From a virus, in the IMG/VR virus record IMGVR_UViG_3300021085_000125, positions 1 through 31,687 of that record: 31,687 nucleotides of DNA; one strand, 5' to 3'. The position numbers and the translations under genes are program-made. The notes beneath the pieces are model-generated. The model ran no database searches and was not told the DNA's origin. It saw nothing but the letters and a program-made list of their open reading frames with translations. Shown here piece after piece: positions 1-7,249 of this stretch. How positions within the stretch are numbered: position 1 is the first letter of the stretch; every line of letters begins with the position of its first letter.

Positions 1-111
1 TACACATTGTAGTACATGGACCGCATGTACCAAATTATCATCTCCACCTTTAATCTTACCCAACGCATTCGCTGAGTTCGCCAATGCTGTTTCCATTCTT
101 TCAATGTTCAT
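1..111 (-). CDS. Partial small protein, runs off left edge
   Basis: An open frame begins at the ATG at 111 and stays open for 37 codons to base 1, so the C-terminus is missing. It overlaps the stop of the exonuclease gene by 11 nt, and an AAGGAG-type ribosome site lies about 11 nt upstream of the ATG. The visible part starts MNIERMETALANSANALG and is a short amphipathic stretch with no recognised domain. It is the last visible member of the ssb / DnaA-domain / exonuclease cluster. Function unknown. Confidence 0.55.
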   Translation of the reverse strand, partial: MNIERMETALANSANALGKIKGGDDNLVHAVHVLQCV

Positions 112-1132
112 TCTTTGCCAATCTCCTTTTCTTAGTTTTTTCGTTATGTTCTTTAACTTTCTTTGTGTTGTACTGCTTCATCGCTTTCGCCATGTCTGCA
201 ATGTCGTACATGCGCCTGTTCCCAACAAACTGACAATCCACCTTGTACGAATTTAGAATCGAGTAGATGAAGGCACGGCTGACACCAAAGTGTTCAGCAC
301 ACCCCTTTATGGTTAATCGATTACTCTTTATGTTAATCTTGTACTCGGTGTCTATCTGTGTGACTTCGTCCGAATACCCTGGATAGACTCCACTATCGAC
401 ACATCTCTTCCAAAGCTTACAAGCCTTGTACATATCATAGGTTTGCCTCTCGATCTCAGCAGTACTCACCTTGTAGGCGGCAGTCACATAGGGTGCTTTC
501 TTCTCAACAGCTAGGAAGATAAAGGTATTAGGTTTCTCACCCGCTAACTTCAATCCTTCCAAGTAATAAGCTACTTGGAAATGGTAACCGTACTGCCTTA
601 CACTCTTAGCAAATCCACGCTCACTTGCATCCAGCGTACTCTTTAAGTCAATCACCACACCCGCGCCGGGCGAATAAATGTCAGGACGAACCTTGCACTT
701 TACTCCCTCGCACTCGAAGTATCCCGTACCCTCGATGATCGTGTCCGTTCTGCTCAAATGCTCTTTGAGTATTGGATGTTCTAAGGCCGAGGCCGCCATC
801 TCGGTAACCATCTGATAATCAGAATGCGTCAACCAAGTCACATGGGGTTCCTCATCTTGCATCTCTGCGAAGATCTCCTTGTAGTGATTAGTTAGCGGAG
901 ACTTACCATCGATCTGCTCAGGCTTCACATCAAAATCTGTCTCAAACCTCGCGGGTTCGAGTGTAGCAGTATGAAACGCATCACCTAGAATTAACGCTGG
1001 TGTAGGTTCACCTGGATTCTCGCGGTTGTACTTAACCTTTTGCGGGCATTCTTTAAGAAGGGACCACGCGGTCGAACGAGATAACTCGTCCGACCCGTGG
1101 TATTGATTATTCGGTATGTCTTTAATTAACAT
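101..1132 (-). CDS. RecE/Cas4-like PD-(D/E)XK exonuclease with C-terminal HTH
   Basis: Probable 343-residue 5'-3' exonuclease of the RecE/exodeoxyribonuclease VIII type, expected to resect double-stranded ends for recombination or replication. The start at 1132 (MLIKDIPNNQ) is preferred to the ATG at 1207, because the longer form only adds 25 residues read through the neighbouring gene. The N-terminal SRSTAWSLLKECP (18-30) is the helix usual in this family. GDAFH (50-54) gives the conserved His, and RPD (149-151) with DLK (162-164) give the acidic and Lys residues of the PD-(D/E)XK core, followed by QVAYY (186-190). Residues about 272-320 form an extra helix-turn-helix (TIKGCAEHFGVSRAFIYSIL), and the tail is Lys-rich. 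It overlaps the DnaA-domain gene by 7 nt and is co-transcribed with the ssDNA-binding protein, its natural partner. The nuclease fold is secure; the exact processive activity is inferred. Confidence 0.8.
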   Translation of the reverse strand: MLIKDIPNNQYHGSDELSRSTAWSLLKECPQKVKYNRENPGEPTPALILGDAFHTATLEPARFETDFDVKPEQIDGKSPLTNHYKEIFAEMQDEEPHVTWLTHSDYQMVTEMAASALEHPILKEHLSRTDTIIEGTGYFECEGVKCKVRPDIYSPGAGVVIDLKSTLDASERGFAKSVRQYGYHFQVAYYLEGLKLAGEKPNTFIFLAVEKKAPYVTAAYKVSTAEIERQTYDMYKACKLWKRCVDSGVYPGYSDEVTQIDTEYKINIKSNRLTIKGCAEHFGVSRAFIYSILNSYKVDCQFVGNRRMYDIADMAKAMKQYNTKKVKEHNEKTKKRRLAKNEH

Positions 1133-1428
1133 ACGACTGTCTCCTTCTTTAGAACCGGGTACTCGTCCTCGATACCTTCGAGCATCGCACGGATTTCTGG
1201 ATCGCATTCACGCCACTCCTTGATTTTCCGTACCGCATGAGTGACATTCGAGTGGTCACGCTTGAATCGCCTACCTACCTCTTGGTGGGTATTACCCACG
1301 CAATAGCTATAGAACATCGCAATCTGCCGAGCTAACGCGATCCGCTTCAAACGGCATCGCGAGTTTAACTGATACAGACTTACGCCCATATACTCAGAGA
1401 CAACCTTCTTAATTGTTCCAACGGTCAT
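1126..1428 (-). CDS. Stand-alone DnaA domain IV (DNA-binding) protein
   Basis: A 100-residue protein that corresponds almost entirely to the C-terminal, DnaA-box-binding domain of bacterial DnaA. ARQIAMFYSY (33-42) matches the conserved helix before the signature, and RDHSNVTHAVRKI (57-69) matches the DnaA signature (RDHTTVLHACRKI in enterics). The ATPase domain III and domains I-II are absent. It would be able to bind double-stranded DnaA-box-like sites but not oligomerise into an initiation complex. The start overlaps the ssb stop as TGATG, so translation is coupled, and its own stop overlaps the exonuclease start. Possible roles are a phage origin-binding protein, a competitor for host oriC, or a repressor; nothing in the sequence decides between them. 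I saw no cluster of perfect TTATCCACA boxes in the window. Confidence 0.8.
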   Translation of the reverse strand: MTVGTIKKVVSEYMGVSLYQLNSRCRLKRIALARQIAMFYSYCVGNTHQEVGRRFKRDHSNVTHAVRKIKEWRECDPEIRAMLEGIEDEYPVLKKETVVC

Positions 1429-2027
1429 CAGAATGGCTCCTCCTCGTTTCCAGCTTCTTCTTGTACGGGTTCTTGTACAGGTGCTTGTTCTTGTACAGGT
1501 GCGGGTGCGTCACCAAAGGGATCTCCACCATCGAATAATGCAGATAGGTTTATCTTTGTCGCTTTGACCGCATTGTTGATTTCATCCGATCTTTTCTTCG
1601 GTGGCTTAGGTGTCATCGCATAACGAGTGTCCAACTTCTCACCACTCTTTGTGATAGTAAGGTCGAACTTCCGTGGGTCACCCCAATCTTCCGTATCGTT
1701 GGCCAATGACATAAGTTCGCCCTTCAGGCCAGCCTGTGTGAGTTCCAAGATTTGAATCTTCGACTCTCTGTAGTTCCATACCAACATAGCAAAGAACTCC
1801 TTCGGCCTATCCTCGAAGGGCATAGGTGCATCTGCCCCAATCTTCCAACGATGTGGCTGGCGTTTACCCTCTGCGTTTTCAGACCAACCAAGCATACCTT
1901 GGATGAATCCTCCATCGTCACCACTCCCGACAATTCGGAACTGATTAGCTCCAGGTTGTAGCTTCATGTAAGCCCCACCCGAATCTGCGCTTGATTTAAT
2001 TTCTGTAATTCCGTCTAAGAATCCCAT
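1428..2027 (-). CDS. Single-stranded DNA-binding protein
   Basis: A 199-residue protein with the layout of phage ssDNA-binding proteins. It has an N-terminal region starting MGFLDGITEIKSSADSG, a beta-rich core containing aromatic residues (FRIVGSG, WKIGADAPMPFEDR, FFAMLVWNYR), and a long acidic tail ending EEAGNEEEPF, the usual protein-interaction tip. The tail contains a short repeated PVQE(Q/P) unit (about 176-190) that is also visible as repeated DNA at 1460-1505. It has a strong AAGGAG ribosome site and is the first gene of the recombination cluster. It would coat ssDNA made by the exonuclease encoded two genes downstream. The family call rests on composition, tail and context rather than on a specific motif. 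Confidence 0.65.
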   Translation of the reverse strand: MGFLDGITEIKSSADSGGAYMKLQPGANQFRIVGSGDDGGFIQGMLGWSENAEGKRQPHRWKIGADAPMPFEDRPKEFFAMLVWNYRESKIQILELTQAGLKGELMSLANDTEDWGDPRKFDLTITKSGEKLDTRYAMTPKPPKKRSDEINNAVKATKINLSALFDGGDPFGDAPAPVQEQAPVQEPVQEEAGNEEEPF

Positions 2028-2035
2028 TGTATTTT

Positions 2036-2041
2036 CTCCTT
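2036..2041 (-). promoter_or_regulatory. Ribosome binding site of the ssDNA-binding protein
   Basis: AAGGAG on the minus strand lies 8 nt before the ATG at 2027. It is one of the few consensus Shine-Dalgarno sites in the window and fixes the start of the ssDNA-binding protein. Confidence 0.7.
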
Positions 2042-2072
2042 GTGTTTGTGTTGTTTGTGTTGTTTTGTGTTG
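2041..2072. repeat. Low-complexity TGTGTT tract
   Basis: Plus-strand sequence is almost pure T/G, made of TGTGTT and TGTTTGTG units. On the minus strand it is an A/C-rich, unstructured leader in front of the ssDNA-binding protein. It occupies most of the space between two divergent starts. No sigma-70 promoter can be read in it with confidence. Confidence 0.6.
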
Positions 2073-2077
2073 GCACT

Positions 2078-2275
2078 ATGCCAAAGAAAGAAGGATTAAC
2101 CCAACCTGTGAACATTAGATATTCCAAGTATGTCCGTGAACGAGTGAAAGAGATCGCTGGTGATACAGGACTCATGCAAGCACAGGTATTTGATTATGTA
2201 CTCCAAGGTGCGTTGAAAGCGCTGGAAGGCGAAGAAGGACTTCAGTTGCCTGTTCGCTTGAAAGTAGACCGATAA
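2078..2275 (+). CDS. Ribbon-helix-helix (CopG/Arc-like) DNA-binding protein
   Basis: A 65-residue protein beginning MPKKEGLTQ. A beta-strand-like VNIRYSKYV (11-19) is followed by two predicted helices (RERVKEIAGDTG and QAQVFDYVLQGALKALEG), the classic ribbon-helix-helix order for a dimeric repressor. The longer start at 2027 is rejected because it only translates the TG-rich tract. No Shine-Dalgarno site precedes 2078. It is divergent from the recombination genes and is one of only three plus-strand genes I accept, a common position for a phage regulator. Its 3' end would overlap a doubtful minus-strand gene by about 100 nt. Possible targets are the nearby TAGCTT/AAGCTA dyads or the 10-bp spaced TGTAG repeats elsewhere; this is inference. 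Confidence 0.65.
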   Translation: MPKKEGLTQPVNIRYSKYVRERVKEIAGDTGLMQAQVFDYVLQGALKALEGEEGLQLPVRLKVDR

Positions 2276-2393
2276 GGTCCTCAACTACCTCGCTGATTGG
2301 TAGTACCACAGGTGCTACTGCGTAGATTTCTATGTCTGTACTCCCGTCCTTATGGATGAAAGTCGCGCCTTTATTGTTAATTGTTGTAGTCAT
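2172..2393 (-). CDS. Doubtful small protein overlapping the RHH gene
   Basis: A 73-codon frame starting MTTTINNKGATFIHKDGSTD. Its first 39 codons lie outside the RHH gene and look protein-like; the rest is antisense to the RHH helices. It has no ribosome site, but a CTACAAAAG sequence like that upstream of the HTH gene at 30491 lies just before it. It could be the first gene of a transcript leading into the ssDNA-binding protein, or simply chance. No domain recognised. Confidence 0.3.
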   Translation of the reverse strand: MTTTINNKGATFIHKDGSTDIEIYAVAPVVLPISEVVEDLIGLLSSEQATEVLLRLPALSTHLGVHNQIPVLA

Positions 2394-2406
2394 AAGTGTA
2401 CTTTTG

Positions 2407-2421
2407 TAGCTTTGTAAGCTA
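2407..2421. repeat. Dyad TAGCTT-TGT-AAGCTA (copy 1)
   Basis: Perfect 6-bp inverted repeat with a 3-bp spacer in the intergenic space downstream of the integrase. A near-identical dyad lies 46-47 bp away. Candidate operator, or integrase/excisionase site. Confidence 0.6.
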
Positions 2422-2453
2422 AACTAATTTGGTAAAGTTAGGAGGTTTGTTCT

Positions 2454-2467
2454 TAGCTTAGAAGCTA
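2454..2467. repeat. Dyad TAGCTT-AG-AAGCTA (copy 2)
   Basis: The same 6-bp inverted arms as copy 1 with a 2-bp spacer, overlapping the integrase stop codon. Placement at the 3' end of an integrase is where phage attachment cores are often found, but an operator is equally possible. Confidence 0.6.
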
Positions 2468-3456
2468 GGTGCGATAGTGGGATTCCCAGAGTATATCCTA
2501 CTCGTCATCTCCACACTTGAATGTCCAAGGACTCGCGATGCGGCAAATATATCATTACCTTGCATCACCCTATGGCCACAGAACTTACGGAGACGATGCA
2601 CCGGATTCTTATCCTTGATCCCACACTCACGCCTCAAGAACTGAGGGAAGTAGCGAGTGATGTTATCTTCCTGGACAGGGACGATTAAATCATCGTCCGA
2701 TGTTTTATAGGACATAATCTCATCCCACCACGCCGGATCGCTTGGGCGGTATTGTATCTTACCACCACTCTTAGGGTTATGTATCGCAATTACGCGATTA
2801 CCCACACCATCAAGCATCAAATCTTCCCACTTAGCACGCTTGATCTCCGAGCTACGGAGTCCAAGTCCGTAAGCCAATGCGTACATAAGGTACATATTAG
2901 TGTCAGTACCCTTGAGTAATTTGCAACGCACGTTAATGCGTTCCTCCTCCTTGAATCCAGGATTAAATTGCTCCGCCTTCGGTCCCGCCAAGGGAAGGTT
3001 CCAATTAGCGAACGGGCGGACATCAATATTCTGCGAACGATAGAACATAATCCATCGCTTGGAAAATATAGACCGAGCTAACCGTACATCATGCGTGTTA
3101 TAAGTGGTGCAGTACCACTCAGGAATGCATCGGTTTCCCACGCTCCCCGCAAAGTGCCGGATGTCGCACTTCTCGATGTCGATCCCCGAACGAATAAGAA
3201 TGCGTTGCATCGAGGTCCTATTTTTATGCTTCGTATCATCGCGAGGATTTGCGGAACTAAGACGCGATGTCTCGTAGGTCCAAAAGAAATCCTTAATGAT
3301 CGGCCACAAGGGCTTTGCGATCTCGGTCGAGATAGTACCAAACTCTCGCGTTATTAACTTATCGCCGTTGGGCAAGACGGCACGAATTGGGGATGTATTC
3401 GCAGAATGCATCCGTGGGTTGGTATCATAAGTAGTTGTTTCGGTCAATATGTTCAT
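2458..3456 (-). CDS. int: Tyrosine recombinase / phage integrase
   Basis: A 332-residue site-specific recombinase that would integrate and excise the phage genome. The full catalytic set is visible: Arg201 in GLGLRSSEI, a Lys in NPKSGGK (229 or 233) in the beta-hairpin, His287 and Arg290 in HRLR, His312 in LGHSS, and the nucleophile Tyr322 in SRIYSG. The first 180 residues are the arm- and core-binding region. It ends in TIAPSF. No Shine-Dalgarno site precedes the ATG. The gene is isolated: a terminator and palindromic DNA lie upstream and two dyads lie at its 3' end. An intact integrase means the phage is, or recently was, temperate. Confidence 0.93.
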   Translation of the reverse strand: MNILTETTTYDTNPRMHSANTSPIRAVLPNGDKLITREFGTISTEIAKPLWPIIKDFFWTYETSRLSSANPRDDTKHKNRTSMQRILIRSGIDIEKCDIRHFAGSVGNRCIPEWYCTTYNTHDVRLARSIFSKRWIMFYRSQNIDVRPFANWNLPLAGPKAEQFNPGFKEEERINVRCKLLKGTDTNMYLMYALAYGLGLRSSEIKRAKWEDLMLDGVGNRVIAIHNPKSGGKIQYRPSDPAWWDEIMSYKTSDDDLIVPVQEDNITRYFPQFLRRECGIKDKNPVHRLRKFCGHRVMQGNDIFAASRVLGHSSVEMTSRIYSGNPTIAPSF

Positions 3457-3537
3457 CGTAATTATGGGTTAATTTCTTCACGATTCCCAAAAGATTGATT
3501 GTCTACTGCTACCCCACCAAAGGCTTCTCGGTAATTA

Positions 3538-3570
3538 GTTGGCCAACCAACGATTAAAAATCGATAATCG
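3538..3570. promoter_or_regulatory. Palindromic control region upstream of integrase
   Basis: Contains the perfect 10-bp palindrome GTTGGCCAAC (3538-3547), then CGATTAAAAATCG and a further TCGATAATCG, so ATCG/CGAT half-sites repeat within 20 bp. It lies between the integrase start and a minus-strand TTGACA at 3595-3600. A repressor or integrase-accessory site is likely; the -10 box cannot be placed convincingly. Confidence 0.4.
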
Positions 3571-3610
3571 CACCAAAATAAAAATGTTTCTTTGTGTCAA
3601 GTATTAACAA

Positions 3611-3646
3611 AAAAAAGTGCAAAAAAAAGCGGGGTTGCCCCCGCTT
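3611..3646 (-). terminator. Intrinsic terminator of the late operon
   Basis: On the minus strand a perfect AAGCGGGG/CCCCGCTT stem with a 4-nt loop is followed by an uninterrupted run of eight T, a short break and another T run. It lies 40 nt after the stop of the large ejection protein, so it ends the structural transcript before the integrase. Confidence 0.9.
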
Positions 3647-3687
3647 AATAACAAAAGGTAGTCGATGAAAACTACACAGTCTTCACG

Positions 3688-6600
3688 CTACTTAGCTCGC
3701 TCAATTTTGTCAAGCCCGCCAAGGTACTTCCAATAAACCATATCAAGTGGAGTTCCTTGGAGCATCGCTCCTTTGTATTCCTTATCTCCAGCTATAGCAC
3801 TAATATCTTGCCACGCTCTATCGAAGATAGCTGTTGGTGGGAGTATCATTTCTGCCGCCGCTTTCATTGGTCCCTCACGCCTGGCTTTCTGAACGATGTA
3901 TCTATTGATGCCAAGTAATCTAAAAATATTATCTTCAAGTAATTCGTCCCGCTTGATAGGCCTTCCGTACATGGTGTCCTTAATCATATCAGTACTTGCA
4001 TTAGCCGCACCAAATACCAAACCTAGTCCTACTATTTTTGACATAGCATCTGCGGCGGCTTTTGCGGCTCCTTTGTTATCTCCTTTAGCTCTTAATGCAT
4101 TAGCCTTATCAATATCTTTTTGTGCGGTTTCCCTAAATACATCGAACTGCTTTATAGTAAAACTTTTAAGCATGTAAAGGATACGGGCGTTACCACTTTG
4201 GTTGTAGTACTTAGGCATTTCCCCAAGTGTAGCTGGATTCAAATCAAGGAACTTGTACCAAATTAATTCCTCCACTCCCTTGGGTAGATTCTTAGAACCC
4301 GGATTACTTTCGCGTAATTCCTTTACCATTAATCCAGCACGGTCCTTACCAAAGATTTCAGTCAATTCATCCTGTAAACCTTGCGAGTCCTTCATTGCTT
4401 GTGCCTTATACTTTTTCCACGATGCATTCATGGTGGTATTTTTTGCAAGCTGATCTAGTTTTTTTAGTCCTGTTACGGTAAACACTTTATCAAGAGTCTT
4501 GGATAAAGCATCTGAACTTGTTACCGCATCAATATTATGATCTTTAAGATTGAAGTACTTAACAAAATCGTAGTTTTCGCTTTGATTTAATAACGACTTA
4601 AAGGTATTACCAAACCCATTAAAGTGCATACTGTATGCTAGGTCACCTAGCTGAGTAATTGCAGAACCAAAGTTACCCATTACTTGGATATAGTTAAGAT
4701 TCTTCACCCCTTGGATAAATGGATCAACGGTCTTTCCGCTGAAGCGTGCTTGGATTATTTCTTTAAGCTTTTGTACATCCTCGGAACTCAAGTCCTTATT
4801 ATCCTTGAGTAATCTTTTTGCGACTTCACCAGCAAGGGAGTCATCAACTTCCATATCGATACCGAGATCCGCACCTACCCTATCTTTGCTACCATCAAAT
4901 CCTACTTTGTCACCCTTTGCATTTGGGTTCCTGTATAGGAACTTCCTACGCTCCACCGCTTGCACGGTACGCTCTATGTAATTCTTTAGTGCATCTGCTG
5001 GATCTGCATAACCATCCATCATTTGCTCGTTAGTTATGCGTCCAATCTTACGCTGTTTAAGATTACCTGGTAGTGATGCCCCAGGTTGCACGGGGAATCC
5101 TCGTAGGGTTCGACTTGTTATCTCGGCGGCCACACCTTGTGGAATAGCATCTACGCTGATACCTTCTTTTTGTGCGTACTCCTCTAGTGCTTTTGTAACA
5201 GTATTTGCGTCATCACCCTGGAGTGCAGACTTAAAGGTATCATAATTGCGTATTAATCTTGGGAAGTATCCTTGCTGATATCCAACATCAATACCACCCT
5301 CTTGCCTTGCGTAGCTACGAATTTCCTCAAAAGCATTTTGCATATCCTCAAACTCCTTACCAATAGAGTTAGGAATTTTAAGGTCATCCATCATGCCACG
5401 GATCTTGTCCATATCTCCATTAAGTAGGTGCAGTTTAAACTGCCTTTGCTTCTGCTCGTTATTAGCAAGACGCTTAGTCATTGATGCGATAAAAGGTGAA
5501 GCGCGGTCTAGGTACTCACGAGTTTTTACATTAATAACTCCTTCGTGATTTCTAAATATAGCTGTGAGTTTTGGATCTATATTTTTTAGCTTTCGAGACA
5601 ACGGCACAAAAGTATCACTCACCCATTGTTGTGCATACTTCATCGCAAGTTTGCCCTTACTCGGTGGCAAGAATGGATTAGTTGCGTCCTTCACCTTCTC
5701 TGCTTTTACAACATCAGGCGCAGTCTTTACGGGATTAGTTTTAAATTGTGATTGTACCTTTTTATACAAAGGTGTCTTACTGAATTTACGAAATGCTCCA
5801 GGCCCCATGCCAGCGGCTAGAAGAACTCCAATAAGTAACGGATCGAACCCAGCCTTTTTTATTTCGCTCTCTTCATCATCCGTAAACATAGGAGCAATAG
5901 ATGCACCAGCCGCTCCTGTGGTAAACAAACCTGAGTAAAACTTTTCGTAGTTCTGACCTAAATATTTCTCGGCAAGAATATCGTACTTACTAGGTGCATC
6001 AGCTTTTGTTGGCGGTCGATCTACTCCTGTGAGTTTAGGTGGTGTATTAGGTGCTAATTGTGATGCTCGCATGTCATCTTGTAGGTCAAATATATTTAAC
6101 CCATTGCGCTTGTGTAGCCTACGAATAGATGCGTTTATCCTAGCACGCTGATTACTTGCTCCTTTATTTTTACCTAACTTGTGGTCTAGTTTCGCAAGAC
6201 TATCCTTAAGTGAATTTAATTCATCAGTATCACCAATCTTTTGTATTTTTTTATTGGTCGCTGTATTAATGCCCTTAAATATTTGATTATCTACAAGATC
6301 CTTTCCTTCAAATATTTGCTGTATCGCGGCTATCTGTTCAGTCGCCTTCTCGCCTTTTAATCGTGCGGCTTTACTTACTACGCCTTCTGCTTCAAGAAGT
6401 ATTTGGTCCTCAAGTCCTCCAAGTAGTAGTTCTGCTGTACTCTCCGTAGCTTCGGGGCCTGTGAGTTCTTCCGGATTCCATACACGCAGTCTGCGTGGAC
6501 CCAGACTTGTAACAGGCTTAACACCCGTTACAGCAGTAAGCTCAGTAGTGTCAGGATCACGAAATGTAAAGTTACCATACGGGTCACGGAATGTGAAATT

Positions 6601-7248
6601 CTGTACTGCTGGCCTACCAACTCCAAAATTACTTAACCCGCCTTCTGCCTCGATTTTATTTTCAAGTAACTTAACTACCTCCGGGCGGGTCGCGCCTTCG
6701 GTTGCATCAAGATCGAGTGTTTTATTTATGTACTTTGCTTCAGCCGCACCAAGCGTACCACCAAACACGCCACCGAACAGAATAGTACTAGCTACTTCCT
6801 CTTGCGTAGGCGCGCGACCCTCATCAATAACAGTACGAGCAGTAAGTTCGGCAGTAGCTAAACCAGCACCCTGGCCAGCCCGAACTGCGGTTGTGCCTAC
6901 ACTACCTAGTTTATTTAGTGAACCAGCCTTTCCAAAAGGAACAGCACCTAACGCAGTTGCCGCACCAAGTTCACCAAGTCCGATGTCGTCTTGTAGTCCT
7001 CTAGAAATTCTATATTTTTGAGACAAATAATTACCCGCCGCAGACCCAGCTATAGTACCTTTAGGTCCAAATACAGAACCCAAGACAGGTCCTAATATCT
7101 CAAGCCCTACTATGGTTGCAGTTTCAGTAATTGTAGGTGGTGCTTCTCTATAAAGCTGTTGGGATGACCCGAAATCGTACTCTTTATCAGGATCAAGTGT
7201 ACTTGTTTGCTGACCCCCAAAAATATATTCTTTATTTGGATCAAGCAT
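3688..7248 (-). CDS. Large internal virion / DNA ejection protein
   Basis: A 1186-residue protein, the longest in the window and last of the late operon, matching the position and size of T7 gp16-type inner-core proteins that form the DNA ejection channel. The N-terminus has two copies of an LDP(N/D)KEY(I/D)FG unit (2-12 and 18-27). It is followed by Gly/Ala-rich hydrophobic stretches (about 45-75 and 88-130) that could enter a membrane, then long helical and coiled-coil-like regions. A second short duplication, NFTFRDP, appears twice near 220-235. Another hydrophobic block lies near 465-485 (FDPLLIGVLLAAGMGPG). I see no lysozyme or transglycosylase motif. No Shine-Dalgarno site; it starts 1 nt after the preceding gene's stop. 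Function is inferred from size, composition and order. Confidence 0.6.
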   Translation of the reverse strand: MLDPNKEYIFGGQQTSTLDPDKEYDFGSSQQLYREAPPTITETATIVGLEILGPVLGSVFGPKGTIAGSAAGNYLSQKYRISRGLQDDIGLGELGAATALGAVPFGKAGSLNKLGSVGTTAVRAGQGAGLATAELTARTVIDEGRAPTQEEVASTILFGGVFGGTLGAAEAKYINKTLDLDATEGATRPEVVKLLENKIEAEGGLSNFGVGRPAVQNFTFRDPYGNFTFRDPDTTELTAVTGVKPVTSLGPRRLRVWNPEELTGPEATESTAELLLGGLEDQILLEAEGVVSKAARLKGEKATEQIAAIQQIFEGKDLVDNQIFKGINTATNKKIQKIGDTDELNSLKDSLAKLDHKLGKNKGASNQRARINASIRRLHKRNGLNIFDLQDDMRASQLAPNTPPKLTGVDRPPTKADAPSKYDILAEKYLGQNYEKFYSGLFTTGAAGASIAPMFTDDEESEIKKAGFDPLLIGVLLAAGMGPGAFRKFSKTPLYKKVQSQFKTNPVKTAPDVVKAEKVKDATNPFLPPSKGKLAMKYAQQWVSDTFVPLSRKLKNIDPKLTAIFRNHEGVINVKTREYLDRASPFIASMTKRLANNEQKQRQFKLHLLNGDMDKIRGMMDDLKIPNSIGKEFEDMQNAFEEIRSYARQEGGIDVGYQQGYFPRLIRNYDTFKSALQGDDANTVTKALEEYAQKEGISVDAIPQGVAAEITSRTLRGFPVQPGASLPGNLKQRKIGRITNEQMMDGYADPADALKNYIERTVQAVERRKFLYRNPNAKGDKVGFDGSKDRVGADLGIDMEVDDSLAGEVAKRLLKDNKDLSSEDVQKLKEIIQARFSGKTVDPFIQGVKNLNYIQVMGNFGSAITQLGDLAYSMHFNGFGNTFKSLLNQSENYDFVKYFNLKDHNIDAVTSSDALSKTLDKVFTVTGLKKLDQLAKNTTMNASWKKYKAQAMKDSQGLQDELTEIFGKDRAGLMVKELRESNPGSKNLPKGVEELIWYKFLDLNPATLGEMPKYYNQSGNARILYMLKSFTIKQFDVFRETAQKDIDKANALRAKGDNKGAAKAAADAMSKIVGLGLVFGAANASTDMIKDTMYGRPIKRDELLEDNIFRLLGINRYIVQKARREGPMKAAAEMILPPTAIFDRAWQDISAIAGDKEYKGAMLQGTPLDMVYWKYLGGLDKIERAK

Positions 7249-7249
7249 A

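Noticed and set aside
1460-1510. Tandem DNA repeat (TTCTTGTACAGGTGC-like units)
   Set aside because: Explained by the repeated PVQE(Q/P) codons in the acidic tail of the ssDNA-binding protein.
2027-2077. Upstream start for the RHH protein giving a hydrophobic leader
   Set aside because: The leader MYFLLVFVLFVLFCVG is only the translation of the TG-rich tract, not a plausible signal on a DNA-binding protein.
6461-7021. Plus-strand 186-codon frame inside the large ejection protein
   Set aside because: Low-complexity Ser/Pro/Ala/Val product typical of the complement of an Ala/Gly-rich coding frame.
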